The position numbers were made by a program, and so were the translations under genes. A DNA stretch of 64,000 nucleotides from Proales similis. Its lineage: Eukaryota > Rotifera > Eurotatoria > Ploima > Proalidae. Location: positions 2,852,001 through 2,916,000 of the forward strand of contig JAGVRJ010000002.1 in assembly GCA_019059635.1 (NCBI GenBank). The letters are read 5' to 3'. The notes below the pieces were generated by a model, which was not told where the DNA came from, did not search any database, and was given only the letters and a program-made list of their open reading frames with translations. Below are positions 10,689-22,900 of this stretch, one piece after another. Position 1 is the stretch's first letter. Each line of letters starts with the position of its first letter.

Positions 10689-12971
10689 TTATTTAGACTC
10701 CAGCTCGGACTTGTCCTTTTTCTGTTCTTCTTCGATCTCGAGCAGCTTCTCTTTTTCAAGCATGTTCAGAATCTTGATCAGCTGCTTGTTCGAGACCTGG
10801 ACGTTTTCTTGCTCAATCAAATCGAACACCTTTTGCAGGAGTTTAGAGTCTGAACGATGAACAAGCGCCGCAGAATGCTTGACTTACTTTAAGCACATCG
10901 TTTAGATCGTCAATGTTGCCGTCTTTGTCCATGTCGAGCACTTGGAGAATCTTCATCAATCGCTTCTCTTTGGTCTTGTCTGACAGCGCGGCCGTGTTCT
11001 TTATCTTCTCCATCAGCTCCATAATATTCACTCGGTTTTTAAGCGCAGTCTGACTAGACTCCATTGGTGTTTCCTTGTGCAGCTTATCGGCAAGCTGTTC
11101 AATGTCGCCTATCAGCCGGCTCACTCGCTTGCCCAGTATTTTGGCCGAGCGAGTCTCTTCAAGTTTAGAACCGTGGTCTTCTTTGGTCAGCTGTTCGACT
11201 TCGCGCACATCCTCCAAATACTCGTCGATGTCTTTCTTAAGCTCTTTGATTTCCTCTTTCAGATGGCTCTGCTCACTTGACGGCAAGCTTTCAATCAAAT
11301 CGTTTATTTCCTTTATCTCCTCCAAGGTGATCTCTTCATGTAAATCGTCCTTCAATACTCGAGCTTTGTCCACTAGTCTTTCGCGCACCAGCTGTTCTTT
11401 GGCGAAATTTTTCAGAGTTTTGAAATGGCTCTCAACCGGCTCAGGTCGAGCAGCCGGCACCGGCTCTTCCTTTTGCTTTTCTTGTTTGCTTATCTCTGCG
11501 TTCTCTTGTCTGATCTCGTCCTCTTCTTTCTTGAGTAGCTCAAGTTTGGTTAGATTGTCCACTTGGCCGCCCGATATTTCGACTATCTTTGCAACAGTTG
11601 CATTGTCCTTTTATAAAAACCAAGGTCAACGAAAAAAAAAAATGAACCGATGCGAAATTGACGATTGGTTTACAATTGTGAGCGGCAGTGTTGAAATGGT
11701 CTCCTTGATCAGGTCCTCTGGTGGCAAATTGTCTGGCAAATAGAGTGCTCTGGACAGCAGCAGCAACGAAATCGGAATCTTTTTGTTCAAGTGCAAATCT
11801 AGCCACTGTTCCAGTTGATTGCGTAAGCGCGTCTTGGAAATGCCCAATGCACGCATGCCTCGCTCGCGACACGCTTGCTGCAGCTCCTCGATGGTCAGTG
11901 AATCCAAGCCCTCTTTTAAAATCATCTTCAACCAAACACAACAGTCATTCGAGCGCATTCAGGAGCTTAAACGAGGACTTGAATGCTTACCATGTCGTCT
12001 GCCTCCAGGTTTCTGATTTTCATTCGAAGCTGAAATCGAAGCATATGATTAGAGGGTATGTTGCCCAATGTGCTTATTTCCAGTATTTGACACAGGGCGA
12101 TAAGCAGAGGCCGGTTTAGATTGTCCAGAGTGAGCTCGTTCTCAAAGAGCGAAGAGAACTTGAGAATTTCGTCGCTGGTCGGCTGCGCTCCCTTCGTTCT
12201 GATCTTCTTCATGAACTCACTAAATTGCTGATTGAGCGAGTTGGCGTCGCTTTTCGAATCGTTGGCCGCTTTGAAAGCAGTTTCTTCGAGCGTGTCCTGA
12301 AGAAACTTGGCCATCTCCAACTTGGCCTTCAATCTCTTTCTGAGTTTTTCTTGCTCACTGGATGCTTCTTTGAATGTGCTCGGTAGCATGCCGGGCAGAT
12401 ATTTGAGATAGAGCGGCAGGGCAAGCTCCATGAACGGCACGATGATGAATATGGAAAAAGGCAAAAGACGGAACAGATCGGCAACGGTGCGAGTCAGCTG
12501 CTTACGCTCGCGTCTGGTCAAAGTTTGACCTTGCGTCATTCGAAGCAGGAGTCGCGAGGCGATTTTTGTCTCGAAATAGAGCAGCTTGAAGCCATGATAG
12601 TAATGTTTTACTTCTTTGACTACTCGCTGCCAAAGAGACGGTCGAACCACGTCAACTTCTTTGGACTCTTTCTTAAGGTCCGGCTGACTCAGAATCGCTT
12701 CGTCTACAATCTCGATGGGAATCGCTTTCAAATTGTGCTCTTTGGATATTTGTATCAACGGCTTTCGGCCTCTTAGCGCATGCTCAATAGAACGATCGCT
12801 GATCTCTTCTTCTTTGCCCATCTCTTCGCGCTGCTTCTCGCTTTCTTTCATCGTCTCCTTCAGAATGTTGACCGTTTTCTCGGCGAGCGACTCCGGATCT
12901 TTGAACAACGCCGGCTGTATGTGAATGTAAGATTTCTGATCTCGAACTCGCCAGCGTTGACCCAACAGCAC
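10689..12971 (-). CDS. LETM1: LETM1-type mitochondrial inner-membrane protein
   Basis: Homologue of LETM1, the inner-membrane protein for mitochondrial K+/H+ (and proposed Ca2+/H+) exchange. The first large exon has the hallmark block VKHYYHGFKLLYFETKIA, then LTRRERKQLTRTVADLFRLLPF and a transmembrane segment leading to FMELALPLYLKYLPGMLPSTF. The exon after the ADDM/MILKEG junction carries SLTIEELQQACRERGMRALG and LRNQLEQWLDLHL. A coiled-coil region follows, then an EF-hand-like loop, DMDKDGNIDDLN, with Asn at the last ligand position. The tail ends KDKSELESK. Introns are short: near 10830-10885 with a GTAAGT donor, 11563-11625, and 11930-11990. The start at 12971 opens a basic N-terminus that could serve as mitochondrial presequence, but a further 5' exon is not excluded. 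It diverges from ABCF1 across about 760 bp. Confidence 0.92.
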
Positions 12972-13727
12972 AAATTGACTTGACTCGCTTCAATCAAATG
13001 AAGTGAACTGGAGTCGAAATTGACACAAGTGAATTGGACTACCTTCGCGTGAGACTGCGGTTCAATTGAAGGAGAGTAGAGCGAAACGCCCCTCGCCTAA
13101 CAAGCTGATGCATAGTTGCCGCCAAGTAAAATAAGCTATTGACTGGTGTTCTAGCTGTTTAAATGTTGCAAACGAATGCCCGCCTCAAATGTTTTAATTT
13201 AGAGCACAGAAAAGTTTCTGTAGCCTCTACTTACGAGCCGGGTCTTGCTAGCTAGTTAGATTGAGCGTAGTTTAGCATTGATGATTATTAAGCACCGAAA
13301 TAATAAAAATGCAGCAGAATGCAATGTTGCGCGCTCGGAGATCAGAATTAAGGGCACAAATGGAAGAGACGACTAAAAGATGCTCGCAAGCACTTTAAAC
13401 AGACGCCATAGGCCACAAGGAAGCTTAATCGGCCTGCGGCTTACTGCAATGCAGCTGCAGCCGCCTTTGATCTCGAGGAGAGCTCAGCGGCCACGGGCGA
13501 GCAGTTCCGACAAGTTGCCTCGATCGGATCAGGCGAGCTTGAGGAGAAGTCACATTTGCACGCCTGCTCAGCTCGTCATTGAAATTTACGCATTACATTC
13601 ACAAACATTTGCCGAAAAGCGAGCAGATGAGAGAGCGGCAGAGTATAAATACGATCGAGTGATTGTTCTAGCGCACATTGAGCGCTCTTAGCTTCTATTC
13701 GATTGGAAGAGCATAAAAAGCGAAATA
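12972..13727. promoter_or_regulatory. Divergent LETM1 / ABCF1 intergenic region
   Basis: A 756 bp gap between the starts of LETM1 (minus) and ABCF1 (plus), so it must hold both promoters. A good TATA-like box (TATAAATA) lies at 13644-13651, about 80 bp upstream of the ABCF1 ATG. The small open frame 13380-13691 has no recognisable domain and is probably chance. Confidence 0.6.
13644..13651 (+). promoter_or_regulatory. TATA-like box upstream of ABCF1
   Basis: The sequence TATAAATA would place a transcription start near 13675, leaving a 5' UTR of about 50 nt before the ATG at 13728. Supported by sequence match and spacing only. Confidence 0.45.
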
Positions 13728-16139
13728 ATGAGTAAAGCGAGTAAAAAAGATAAGAAGAAGCAAAATCGGCGTAAACACGATAGCGACGACTCTGAAGACG
13801 AGCTGACCAAGCGATTGAGCAATCAAGTCAACTTGAATGAACAGTCGGACGAGTCAGATGCCGAGCAGGAAGCACCAGCATCCAATTCGAATCCCTTCAA
13901 CGCCGTTTCCAAACTAGCTCTTCTTGGAGACGAACTTCCCAGTGACGATGACAACGGTAGCGATAAGCAGCCAAGCCAAGAAGAAGAAGACGTAAAAGAT
14001 GATAAGAAGAAGAAAAAGAATAAAGCGGCCAAAAAAAGTGATGAGCCTGCACCGGTGACCAACATTGAACCGGCAAGAGAGGAAGACGAAGAGCAAGAGG
14101 GCGAAGAACAAGCCAAGACGGGCAAGAAGGGCGGCAAAGGAAAGAAAAAGGAGAAGAAAGCGACGCGCAAATCGGCTAAAAAATCCGACATAAAGATTTC
14201 AAACGGAAAACAAAGCGAGAGTGATGAAGAGCAGGACGAGGAGCAGAGCGGCAGTTTGTCGGATGACGATGAGCCAGAGTCAAGAGGCGCGAGTAAAAGC
14301 CGCGAAAAGGCCGAAGAAGACGGCGAGGAAAAAAGAGTCAAGACCAAAATAAGTAAAAAAGACTTGAAGAAGAAGCTGCTGAAGCAAGAGCAAGAGGAGG
14401 CAGAGAGAAAAACCGACGGAACCGAGCAGTTCACATTGTCGCAAGCGAATCAAGGTCGAACTACGGGCCTGTTGGAGAACTCACTCGACATCAAAGTAGA
14501 AGGCTTTAGTATATCAACCAAAGGCAGAAATCTCTTCACGAACGCCACTCTCACTATTGCGTTCGGTCGTCGCTACGGTCTAGTCGGCCCGAACGGAATG
14601 GGCAAGACCACGTTGCTTAAGCATATTGCAAACAGAGCGCTCAGCATTCCGCCAAACATCGATCTGCTGCTCTGCGAACAAGAGGTCCAAGCGGACGACA
14701 CGCCAGCCATTCAGGTTGTGCTTCAAGCCGACAAGCGACGTCTTGAGCTGTTGGCCGAGGAGAAGCGTCTCACTTCGCTGAAAAACCCGAGCAAAGAAGA
14801 GTTGAAATTGTTGAATCAAGTCTATGACGAGATGAACATATTGAAGGTGGATGCAGCCGAAGGAAAGGCCCGTCGAATCTTGGCCGGTCTGGGATTCACC
14901 AAAGAAATGATGGAGCGAGCTACAAAGCACTTTAGCGGTGGCTGGCGAATGAGAGTGAGTTTGGCGCGAGCATTGTTCATCGAGCCCACTCTGCTCATGC
15001 TCGACGAGCCCACCAATCATTTGGACTTGAACGCAGTAATTTGGCTCGACAATTATCTGCAAAACTGGAAGAAAACCCTGCTGGTTGTCTCTCACGACCA
15101 GAGTTTCTTGGACAACGTCTGCACAGACATCGTGCATCTCGACATGGAGAAGCTGTTCTATTACAAAGGCAATTACACTTCGTTTAAGAAGATGCTTGCC
15201 CAGAAGCGAAAGGAGCAGCTCAAAGAATACGAGAAACAGGAGAGGAAGCTCAAAGAGCTCAAAGCAAGCGGAAAGTCAAACAAGCAGGCCGAGGCAAAGC
15301 AAAAGGAATTTTTGACTCGCAAGCAGGAGAAAAACGCCAAGAATAAAAAGAAGCCGACCGAAGAGGAGGGGCCCACTGAGCTGCTCAAAAAGCCCAAGGA
15401 GTACATGGTGAAGTTTAAGTTTCCTGAGCCCAAAGAGCTCGGTCCTCCCATTCTCGGATTGAAAAACGTCTCATTTAAATACGACGATCAACCGTATTTG
15501 TTCAAGAATGTTGACTTTGGCATCGACATGTCATCCAGAGTCGCTATCGTCGGCCCCAACGGCGTCGGCAAGAGTACATTCCTAAAGCTGATGTTGGGTG
15601 ACCTTATGCCGACCGAAGGCGAAGTGGTTTGCAATCGCTTCCTCAAGATCGGTCGCTATGACCAGCATTCGGCTGATCAGTTCGATTTGAACAAGTCGCC
15701 GGTCGAGCATCTTCAAACAACTTACAACCTAGACTTTCAAGAGTGCCGAAAACGCTTGGGCAGCGTCGGCTTGCCTGGTCATGCCCATTTGGTCAAAATA
15801 AGCGATTTGAGCGGCGGTCAGAAAGCTAGAGTGGCCCTCAGTGATCTAATATCCAAGGCGCCGGACGTTTTGATTCTAGACGAACCGACAAACAACTTGG
15901 ACATTGAGTCGATCGACGCGTTGGCCGAGGCAATATGCGACTACCAGGGCGGCGTAATAATTGTGACTCACGACGAGCGTTTGATTCGAGAAACTGATTG
16001 CCGCCTTTACATTATCGAAAGTCAAAACATATTTGACCTTCGCGGCGACTTTGACGACTACCGTAAAGAGCTGTTGGAAGAACTCGGCGAGGAAATCATT
16101 CACAACCCGTCTGCCGCAGCTGCATCAGCCACTCTTTAA
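13728..16139 (+). CDS. ABCF1: ATP-binding cassette F1 translation factor (ABC50)
   Basis: An intronless 803-residue soluble twin-ATPase of the ABCF family; ABCF1 in animals binds eIF2 and ribosomes to promote initiation. The first 230 residues are a Lys/Glu/Asp-rich, probably disordered tail typical of ABCF1 rather than ABCF2 or ABCF3. NBD1 has Walker [10 protein letters not shown] (about residue 287), signature [15 protein letters not shown], Walker [14 protein letters not shown] and the switch His in VVSHDQSF. A charged linker follows. NBD2 has GPNGVGKST (about residue 608), [28 protein letters not shown] and IVTHDERL. There are no transmembrane segments. All catalytic motifs look intact. 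Length and motif order fit a full-length gene. Confidence 0.96.
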   Translation: MSKASKKDKKKQNRRKHDSDDSEDELTKRLSNQVNLNEQSDESDAEQEAPASNSNPFNAVSKLALLGDELPSDDDNGSDKQPSQEEEDVKDDKKKKKNKAAKKSDEPAPVTNIEPAREEDEEQEGEEQAKTGKKGGKGKKKEKKATRKSAKKSDIKISNGKQSESDEEQDEEQSGSLSDDDEPESRGASKSREKAEEDGEEKRVKTKISKKDLKKKLLKQEQEEAERKTDGTEQFTLSQANQGRTTGLLENSLDIKVEGFSISTKGRNLFTNATLTIAFGRRYGLVGPNGMGKTTLLKHIANRALSIPPNIDLLLCEQEVQADDTPAIQVVLQADKRRLELLAEEKRLTSLKNPSKEELKLLNQVYDEMNILKVDAAEGKARRILAGLGFTKEMMERATKHFSGGWRMRVSLARALFIEPTLLMLDEPTNHLDLNAVIWLDNYLQNWKKTLLVVSHDQSFLDNVCTDIVHLDMEKLFYYKGNYTSFKKMLAQKRKEQLKEYEKQERKLKELKASGKSNKQAEAKQKEFLTRKQEKNAKNKKKPTEEEGPTELLKKPKEYMVKFKFPEPKELGPPILGLKNVSFKYDDQPYLFKNVDFGIDMSSRVAIVGPNGVGKSTFLKLMLGDLMPTEGEVVCNRFLKIGRYDQHSADQFDLNKSPVEHLQTTYNLDFQECRKRLGSVGLPGHAHLVKISDLSGGQKARVALSDLISKAPDVLILDEPTNNLDIESIDALAEAICDYQGGVIIVTHDERLIRETDCRLYIIESQNIFDLRGDFDDYRKELLEELGEEIIHNPSAAAASATL

Positions 16140-16225
16140 GTTTTAGATTTTTTTTTGTTTTATTTGTTCTCGCTATTCTTCGCCGACTCTGTTTCTTTTT
16201 TTCTATGAGTAAGAATATAAACGAG

Positions 16226-16231
16226 AATAAA
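16226..16231 (+). terminator. Poly(A) signal AATAAA for ABCF1
   Basis: AATAAA lies 87 nt after the ABCF1 stop, inside an AT-rich 3' flank. ARFRP1 ends on the other strand at 16412, so the two 3' ends converge. Confidence 0.5.
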
Positions 16232-16411
16232 CGAAAGGAAGAAAGAAAACATCTTTGAGACAATTAGAAACCGTCAGAAAATAAAAATGAATCAAACGTG
16301 TTCGAATGAATAAGTTTAACTCCTTAAGTAGATTTGGAGTGTGATTGTGGAATTAAATTCGCAGATCGCATGGCCAGTTCGTCAGCCTCGGCCAGTCGAT
16401 TCGAAAAGCTC

Positions 16412-17131
16412 TCAGGAGATGTGAGATTCTTTTGGAGGACGTCGATGGCTGTTTGCTTCAACGCATTCTTTCATCCATTGAATGCCTTCGTGGACTCCTT
16501 CACTTGTGATGGCGCTCGTGCCGGTAGCCATACAATTTCGCACGCCTGCAAACCCTTAGAAACTAGTTTCTCTCGGCATCAAAATCAATTCACTTGCCTA
16601 TTTGGGCGGCGCTCTTGTTAAAGACCTTTTTTATGTCCGGAACTGTCATACAGCCGTCCAAGTCCTGTTTATTACAAGCGACGAGAAGAGGCAGGCCTTC
16701 AAGCTGTTCGTTGCTGATCATTCTGTCGAACGCTTCCCAGGACTCGTTCAGTCGTTCAGAGTCGGTCGAGTCGATCATGTAAATGATTCCGTGCGAGTCG
16801 GCGTAATACTTGTCCCACAGACTCTGCAGCTCTTCTTGGCCTCCCAAGTCCTGACCAGTCCAAAGCTTTCTTAATCCGAATCGCTTGACCGTTGCAGCAC
16901 ACTGCTTACCCAGAAATTTAGACGCACCGAGCCTATGTCCACTTTGCCAATGTTACAACCCACAGTGGTTGTTATTTTCGACGGATTCATCATTTTGTAG
17001 TCGGCACAAAACTTGGCCTTCACTTGCTCCAGATAAGTTGTCTTTCCGGAGTTGTCCAGGCCCAAGATGAGAATGAAATATTCGTCCTTTTGCGTCAGAT
17101 ACTTGTACAGGCCCGAGAGTAGCGTGTACAT
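16412..17131 (-). CDS. ARFRP1: ADP-ribosylation factor-related GTPase ARFRP1
   Basis: A small ARF-family GTPase that in animals acts at the trans-Golgi upstream of ARL1 and GRIP golgins. Three exons (16910-17131, 16598-16850, 16412-16545) join to 202 residues; human ARFRP1 has 201. MYTLLSGLYKYLTQKDEYF is nearly identical to the human start, so I place the start at 17131 although the frame is open further upstream. P-loop GLDNSGKTT, switch I KITTTVGCNIG, switch II DLGGQEELQSLWDKYY and the guanine motif NKQD are all present. As in ARFRP1 generally there is no N-terminal Gly for myristoylation. The second intron (16546-16597, 52 nt) has a GC donor in a strong context (AG then GCAAGT). Confidence 0.96.
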
Positions 17132-17518
17132 TTTCCACTCCCTGTCCTCTCTTCTCAAGTCTGTCCCGGGCTCTTTCCCAAGTTTGCCTTTCTCAGGTAT
17201 GCTCAAAAAGAATAGTTCTTTCTGAACCTTTTACTTATGATCGGTGAAGAGAGAGGAAGGCCAAAACCAACTTTGCGTTTGCATAATTCTGATCAGCTGC
17301 TAAACCTGAGCTGGTTTTTGCTTTCACCATTTCAAGCAAAGCGAGTCACAACTTATAATTTAATTCCTTCTCTTTATACAAAGCGCCTACTCAACCATGC
17401 CCTGAGAGATGTTTGCTTTTTTAAATTGCTCTCCAACTCAAAGTGTAAACAATTCAAATGAGAGTTAAAAGGCCGAGCTCTGTCGAAATAAGAGTCGCTA
17501 AGTGCAAGCTAAGAGTGC

Positions 17519-18541
17519 TCAATGCTTAAGGCAATTTAATTGTTCAACTAATTTATTTTTCAACGATTTTGATGGCCTTTTTTTCGTGACGGCTCCGCGT
17601 GATTTTTGCCTTTCGCCTGTGAGTAAGTTGATATTCATTTGTTCGGCACAAACAGAATTAGCTTGCAAACTTGAATTAACCTTGCTTTCGAACTTTCGCT
17701 TTCGTTTGCCGCTTTTGGTCTCCTCGGGCTCTTCGACATTCATCTTTGTCTCTTGGTCGTGCTTCATGAGCATATCTAAAATACATTTCACGTCAACCAC
17801 ATGGTCAGGTGAAACTGAAGCAACTAAAATTCTACCGGCCGGATACAAATCGTTCAGATCGTCTTCTGGCTCGGACTGGTCAATTGCGCACTGCTCCAGC
17901 TCTTCGACCATCTCAGCCTCTTCGGCGCTTTGAATCGTTTCTGATTCACTCTCAGACACGATTCGTTCCTGAGCTGTGCTCTTTTGTTTGCAAAATGGAA
18001 CAAACTCTTGATTTGTTTTCTGACAGTAGAGCCCTTGACTAAGAGTGACAACTTGACACAGCAGATTTGCAATCAGTTTGGTTACAATGCTCGTAGGCGC
18101 GAATGAATCGCCATCCGGTCAAATGCTGTTCAATGTGATGAGGCTCCTTGTTGAGATGTCTGTGAGTGAGTTGGCAAAACAGCTGATCTCTTAGGTCGGT
18201 TGCATTTGAATGAAAAGAGTTCTAGACGTTCGAGTCGCGTTTTATTTACAAACTTTCTTTTCTCGCTGCGGCCCGCAATCAAAAACTGCTTGAACATTTC
18301 ATACACTTTTGGATTGATGTTCTTTTCGAGCAGTTGCTTGTACTTGCGTCCGTTTAAATAGGTTTTCACGGCGTCTGTTCGAGCGGGCATTTCGTGTCCA
18401 CTCCAACTGCAAATAACCTGATGAAACAAATTCAGCAACGCTAACTCTTGATCAAATTCGCGCCCTGAAAGAGACCTTGTTCGAGCCCGGCTCGTATCTT
18501 AGAGAAGGGTATTGATCAACAAGTGCCTTTATTTCCTCCAT
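17519..18541 (-). CDS. SURF2: Surfeit locus protein 2 homologue
   Basis: SURF2 is a conserved nuclear/nucleolar protein. Exon 1 (18476-18541) encodes MEEIKALVDQYPSLRYEPG. Exon 2 (18250-18417) has VICSWSGHEMPAR and the GRKYKQLL block. Exon 3 (18085-18182) has LFCQLTHRHLNKEPHHI, matching LFCKLTLRHINKCPEHV of the human protein. The last exon carries QEFVPFCKQKS, then an acidic stretch and a Lys/Arg-rich tail ending at 17519. Within exon 3, a run of four A on plus (18120-18123) marks a change of frame. The frame after it that resembles SURF2 (TGWRFIRAY) is one nucleotide off the frame before it. A phase-consistent splice of the literal sequence also exists and gives a different, less conserved segment. 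The start and exon order are secure; that segment is not. Confidence 0.8.
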
Positions 18542-19979
18542 CGGAATTTGCGCCAAATTTTCGCCAAACTAGCAATGTGACTTTTCAACTTAGTATATTT
18601 TAGATCGCTCCGAGCCTATTCGGTCGAAATAAACTTTACTCCTAGCCAGTTTGTCTTATTTACTCTTCGGATCGAATTAAATATTCGTGGGAAGCTCAAG
18701 TCAAGGCTGAACGACTATTCTTCGAATAAACTGCGAGTGCGAGTATGCGGCCATAAGCTGAACATTGATAGACAAGCTCTGTCTCAGCCCCAGTGTCATT
18801 TATGGTTGCTCACTTGGCTTTTCAAATCATGCGACTTGTCGGGACTCGATTGAGCTGATGATCGTGAGAGCAACTGTCTGAACGTAAACTGTACGCGAGT
18901 GCCTCTTAATGATTAAGTGGATTAATGCGCGTGCAATGGGAGTGGCACTGTTTGAAGAGTAAAAAGACTTTCGGTGGCCTGTTTATTTAATTCTGCAACG
19001 GCGCGTTTTTAAACCCCGCCTTAAGCGGATGAACGCGAATGCGATTGGCTCCCGGTGCATACCAATCGGATCGCGCAGTGCATTTCACCGTCGACATAGC
19101 CGCAATTCTTCAATAGACAATTTGAATCGTTCGTCGATTCGTGTTGTTTCTAGTAGCACAACCAAGCAACGCTAGATCGAAAGGTTTCGAATGTCGAACA
19201 TTGTCGTCGTTGCTGTTTTGGAAAATGCGAGCCATTTCAAGGATCCATCTGTCTATCGCTCCAGATACTGAACGAAGGAGCTGACCATATAATGTAGGCC
19301 TGGTGAAGATGAGCACCGCGCTACAACATGGAGCCTTTTGCAGCTCGACTCTCCCTGTTCGATATCGGCCATTGAGCCAACAAGCAGCAGCAGCAGTCTC
19401 CACCCACAGGCCCCACACCCCTTTTACGCTGGCTAATTATGAAGAGCGCGCGAATCAATAACGCGTGTCCCTTATTTACATAAATTATGTTTTTGCAAAT
19501 AAACGCGTGCTCGGTCTCTCTCCATGCATGTACCAGGCCTGCGTGCCTCTACAAACGTGCTGACTCGATAATATATGAATAGCGTACGAGACTGCACAAC
19601 ACAACTCGATAAAAAAAACACTATAAATAAGAACGAACATTTTCTAGCATAAGCCTATGCCAGTTTAGTTCTGTTCAAAATTCTCTCCCTCGCTCACTCT
19701 GTACGCTCACACTCGCACTCACGGGAGGGACCGGACCACCCCCTGCACCACTCCCCCCGGCCGACTGTGATCGCCAAGCACTGTGCGCTCTAATCGACTC
19801 TCGCTTTTGTCTGTAGACAGTACGCGCCGCATCTTGAACCATTGCGAGTAGTGTGTAGTGCATTCATTCATATTGGTTGGTTGGTGCGTGCCGCCCTATA
19901 AATATGAGCTGAAGCGGATGGCTACCGGCATGCCTGTTCTATAAAAACTCGAATTTCGAATCTAGAGCGACGTACAATT
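18542..19979. promoter_or_regulatory. Divergent SURF2 / BET-protein intergenic region
   Basis: 1.4 kb between two divergent genes. It holds two TATA-like boxes just before the BET start and no convincing coding sequence. The 19110-19418 and 19675-19863 open frames on minus look like chance. Confidence 0.5.
19897..19947 (+). promoter_or_regulatory. Two TATA-like boxes upstream of the BET gene
   Basis: TATAAATA at 19897-19904 and TATAAAAA at 19940-19947 precede the ATG at 19980. The first leaves a plausible short 5' UTR. The second would start transcription only about 10 nt before the ATG, so the first is the better candidate. Sequence match only. Confidence 0.35.
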
Positions 19980-22900
19980 ATGTCTAGGCAGCAAAGTTCG
20001 GCCGGCGCGCTAGGTAGTGTGCGTCAGCCGGCGGCCCAGACTGCACGTTCGACCACGAACAATCAGCTCAAGTACATGCAGCAGGTCGTGGTCAAAGCGC
20101 TTTGGAAACACCACTTCTCGTGGCCGTTTCAGCGGCCCGTAAACGCCGAAGCCCTCGGCTTGCCTGACTACCATGACATAATCAAGCACCCGATGGACTT
20201 GGGCACTGTAAAGCAGCGGCTAGAATCCAATTTTTACAAATCGGCGCAGGAAGCAATCGCTGACATAAATCTCATGTTCCGAAACTGCTATGTTTACAAC
20301 AAGCCCGGTGAGGATGTGGTGATTATGGCTCAGACTCTTGAGAAGCTGTTCATGCAGAAGCTGGCAGTCATGCCCTCAGAAGAACAGCAGCAGCAGCCTC
20401 AAGCGGAGCCGGTCAGCAAGCCGGAGCCTGCCTCGGCAGCTCCCTCCTCCTCCACCATTTCCTCTTCCTCGTCCAACACATCCATTCCTAACGGACAGAC
20501 TGAGGCGACAGAGCCACCCACGGTCGATCCACCGGTTACCTCCTCCTCTGCGTCCTCTTCAAATCCGGAAAAGCCAACGCCGACGCCGATTGAGCCGGTC
20601 GCCGATGTTGACTCGACAACCGACCCACAGGTCAACGTCACCTCTGAGCCTGTTCCAGTGTCCGAGTCGGGCCTGACACCGGCCTCGAACGCCATTCAGA
20701 CCAGGCGTGAATCGAACCGTAAAATCAAGCGACCCAAATTCGAGCTAGAGCTTGGTGAGCAGGACGGCCCAGTAACCCCCACCAGCAAGGCGAACAGCTA
20801 TCAGCTCAAATACTGCCACCAGCTGCTAAAGGAGCTATTCTCAAAGCGCCATCTCGAATACGCGTGGCCTTTCTACAAGCCGGTCGATGTCAAAGGTCTC
20901 GGTCTAACGGACTATTTTGACATAATTAAGCAGCCGATGGACATGGGCACAGTCAGACGCAAACTGGAGCAGCGCGAATATGCAAATGCGCAGGAATTTG
21001 CGGCCGACATGAGGCTCATATTCAGCAACTGTTATGTATATAACGCATCCGACTCGGACGTGGTGTACATGGCCAAGCGACTAGAAGAGGCATTTGAAAT
21101 ACGATTCACGAAAATGCCGCCACCTCCGTCCAATCTAGTTGTGGAGACGGAGCCTAGTGTGGCAGCGCTCAAGGCCAGACGAGACAGCAATCAGAGCGCA
21201 GCGGCAAGCGTCAGAAGTGGAGCGAGTCTTCACTCGCCCAATACGCCGGTCAAAAGAAAAAGCGACTCTCCCAAGACCAGCAAACCAGTGGCGGTCAAAA
21301 CTTCGACCAAAAAGAGGAAAAAGGGCTTAGAAGATTCGAGCGCGGCCGACGATGCCGGCGACGAGGACGAAGGCGAAGAAGCTGAAAATGAGAACGAAGA
21401 CGAGGACAGTGACTCGGATAACAGTGAATACGAGCGACAAATGCGTCAGCTTCAGGAACAGTTGGCCGCCATAAACAACCAGCTGGCGATGCTCACGCAG
21501 AGGAAAAAACTTAAAAAGCAGAAGAAAACAAAGAAATCGGCGCCGGCGCTAGCTGCCACCAAGAAAGCGGCCAAGCAAGCGCTCTCGACCCCTCAGCCGG
21601 TTCCGCCAGCGGTCGGCGCAATGCTCAATCGTGAGGCACCCAAGAGCGCCCCTCAACCTTCAAAGAGTCAGAAGAGAAAGCAGAACCAAATGAACCAGTT
21701 TGGTCAGTTTGCGTCTCTGACCGCCAACCATCAGCCGTTCATGATGGGCTTTTCCAGTCCACTGATGGGAGGTTCGGCGGATATGCCTTACGGCAATGGC
21801 CTTGATCATTCGGGAACGCCCATAAGGACAGACGCAGCTCCCAAAAAGAAATCCTCGGCTGGTCGAGGTCTTAACCAAATGCCTCCTCAGCCGTCTGCTC
21901 AGCATTTACAGATGCAGCACAGTCACCTTCTACATCAGCAATTTCTGTTTCAACAACTCCAGCAACAGCAGCAGCAACAGCCGAAAGCAAAGGGCCGCTC
22001 GAAAAACGCGGCGCACAATGCGAACGCTGCAGTTGCCGCTGTTGCTCTCGCTCACATGTTTGCACAGAATCAGGCGGCTGCGGCTGCTGTCGGTCCCATG
22101 CACCAGAATCAGCAGCCGAGCTCGTCTGCTTCCAGCACGCCAATGGGAACGCCGCAGAAAAAGCCGCGCAAATCTAAACCGGAACCAGCGAACGAAGTTC
22201 ACATCAGCGACACACCCATGTCATACGAAGAGAAGCGACAGCTTAGTCAGGATATAAACAAGCTGCCGGGCGAAAGGCTTGGCAAAGTTGTGCAAATCAT
22301 CCAGGCGCGAGAGCCTTCTCTCCGCGACTCTAACCCCGACGAGATTGAAATTGATTTCGAAAAACTGAAACCGTCCACGTTGCGCGAGCTCGAGCTCTAT
22401 GTGAATTCAGTTCTGCACAATGACAACCGATATCAATTGTTCGAAGCTGCCGAAAAGCCGAAAAAGCCGCGAAAGCCGTACACCAAACGAGCGAAGCCTG
22501 CCGAAGGCAACCTCCAAGAATCAAGCATTAATTCGACCAACGAAGCTCCTGCACAGGCTGTAGTGAGCAGCGCCGACCAAGCCGAAAAGAAAGAGGAACT
22601 AGAGCGACAGCTGAACGCAATTAAACGCGAACTCAACTGCCGTACGAACGTCAAAAAGAAGAAAGCAGGCGAGCAGAAGCAGTCGACTGTGAGCAGCACT
22701 GCCAAGCAAGATGAAGCAGTCAAGAGCCCTAAGGAGAGCAATGTGAAAAGCCTGTCCGACTCGAGTTCAGATTCGAGCAGCTCTGAAGACGAAGACAATT
22801 CGTCCAGCTCGTCTAGCTCGTCGTCAAGCTCTTCATCGAGCTCGAGCGAATCAGAATCAGATACAGAAACCAAGCCCAATACACAATCGAACCCCAAAGT

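Noticed and set aside
13380-13691. 103-residue open frame between LETM1 and ABCF1
   Set aside because: Overlaps the likely ABCF1 promoter and shows no family pattern.
17640-17705. Possible extra intron in the SURF2 last exon
   Set aside because: GT and AG ends exist but removing about 64 nt breaks the frame, so I left the segment as coding.
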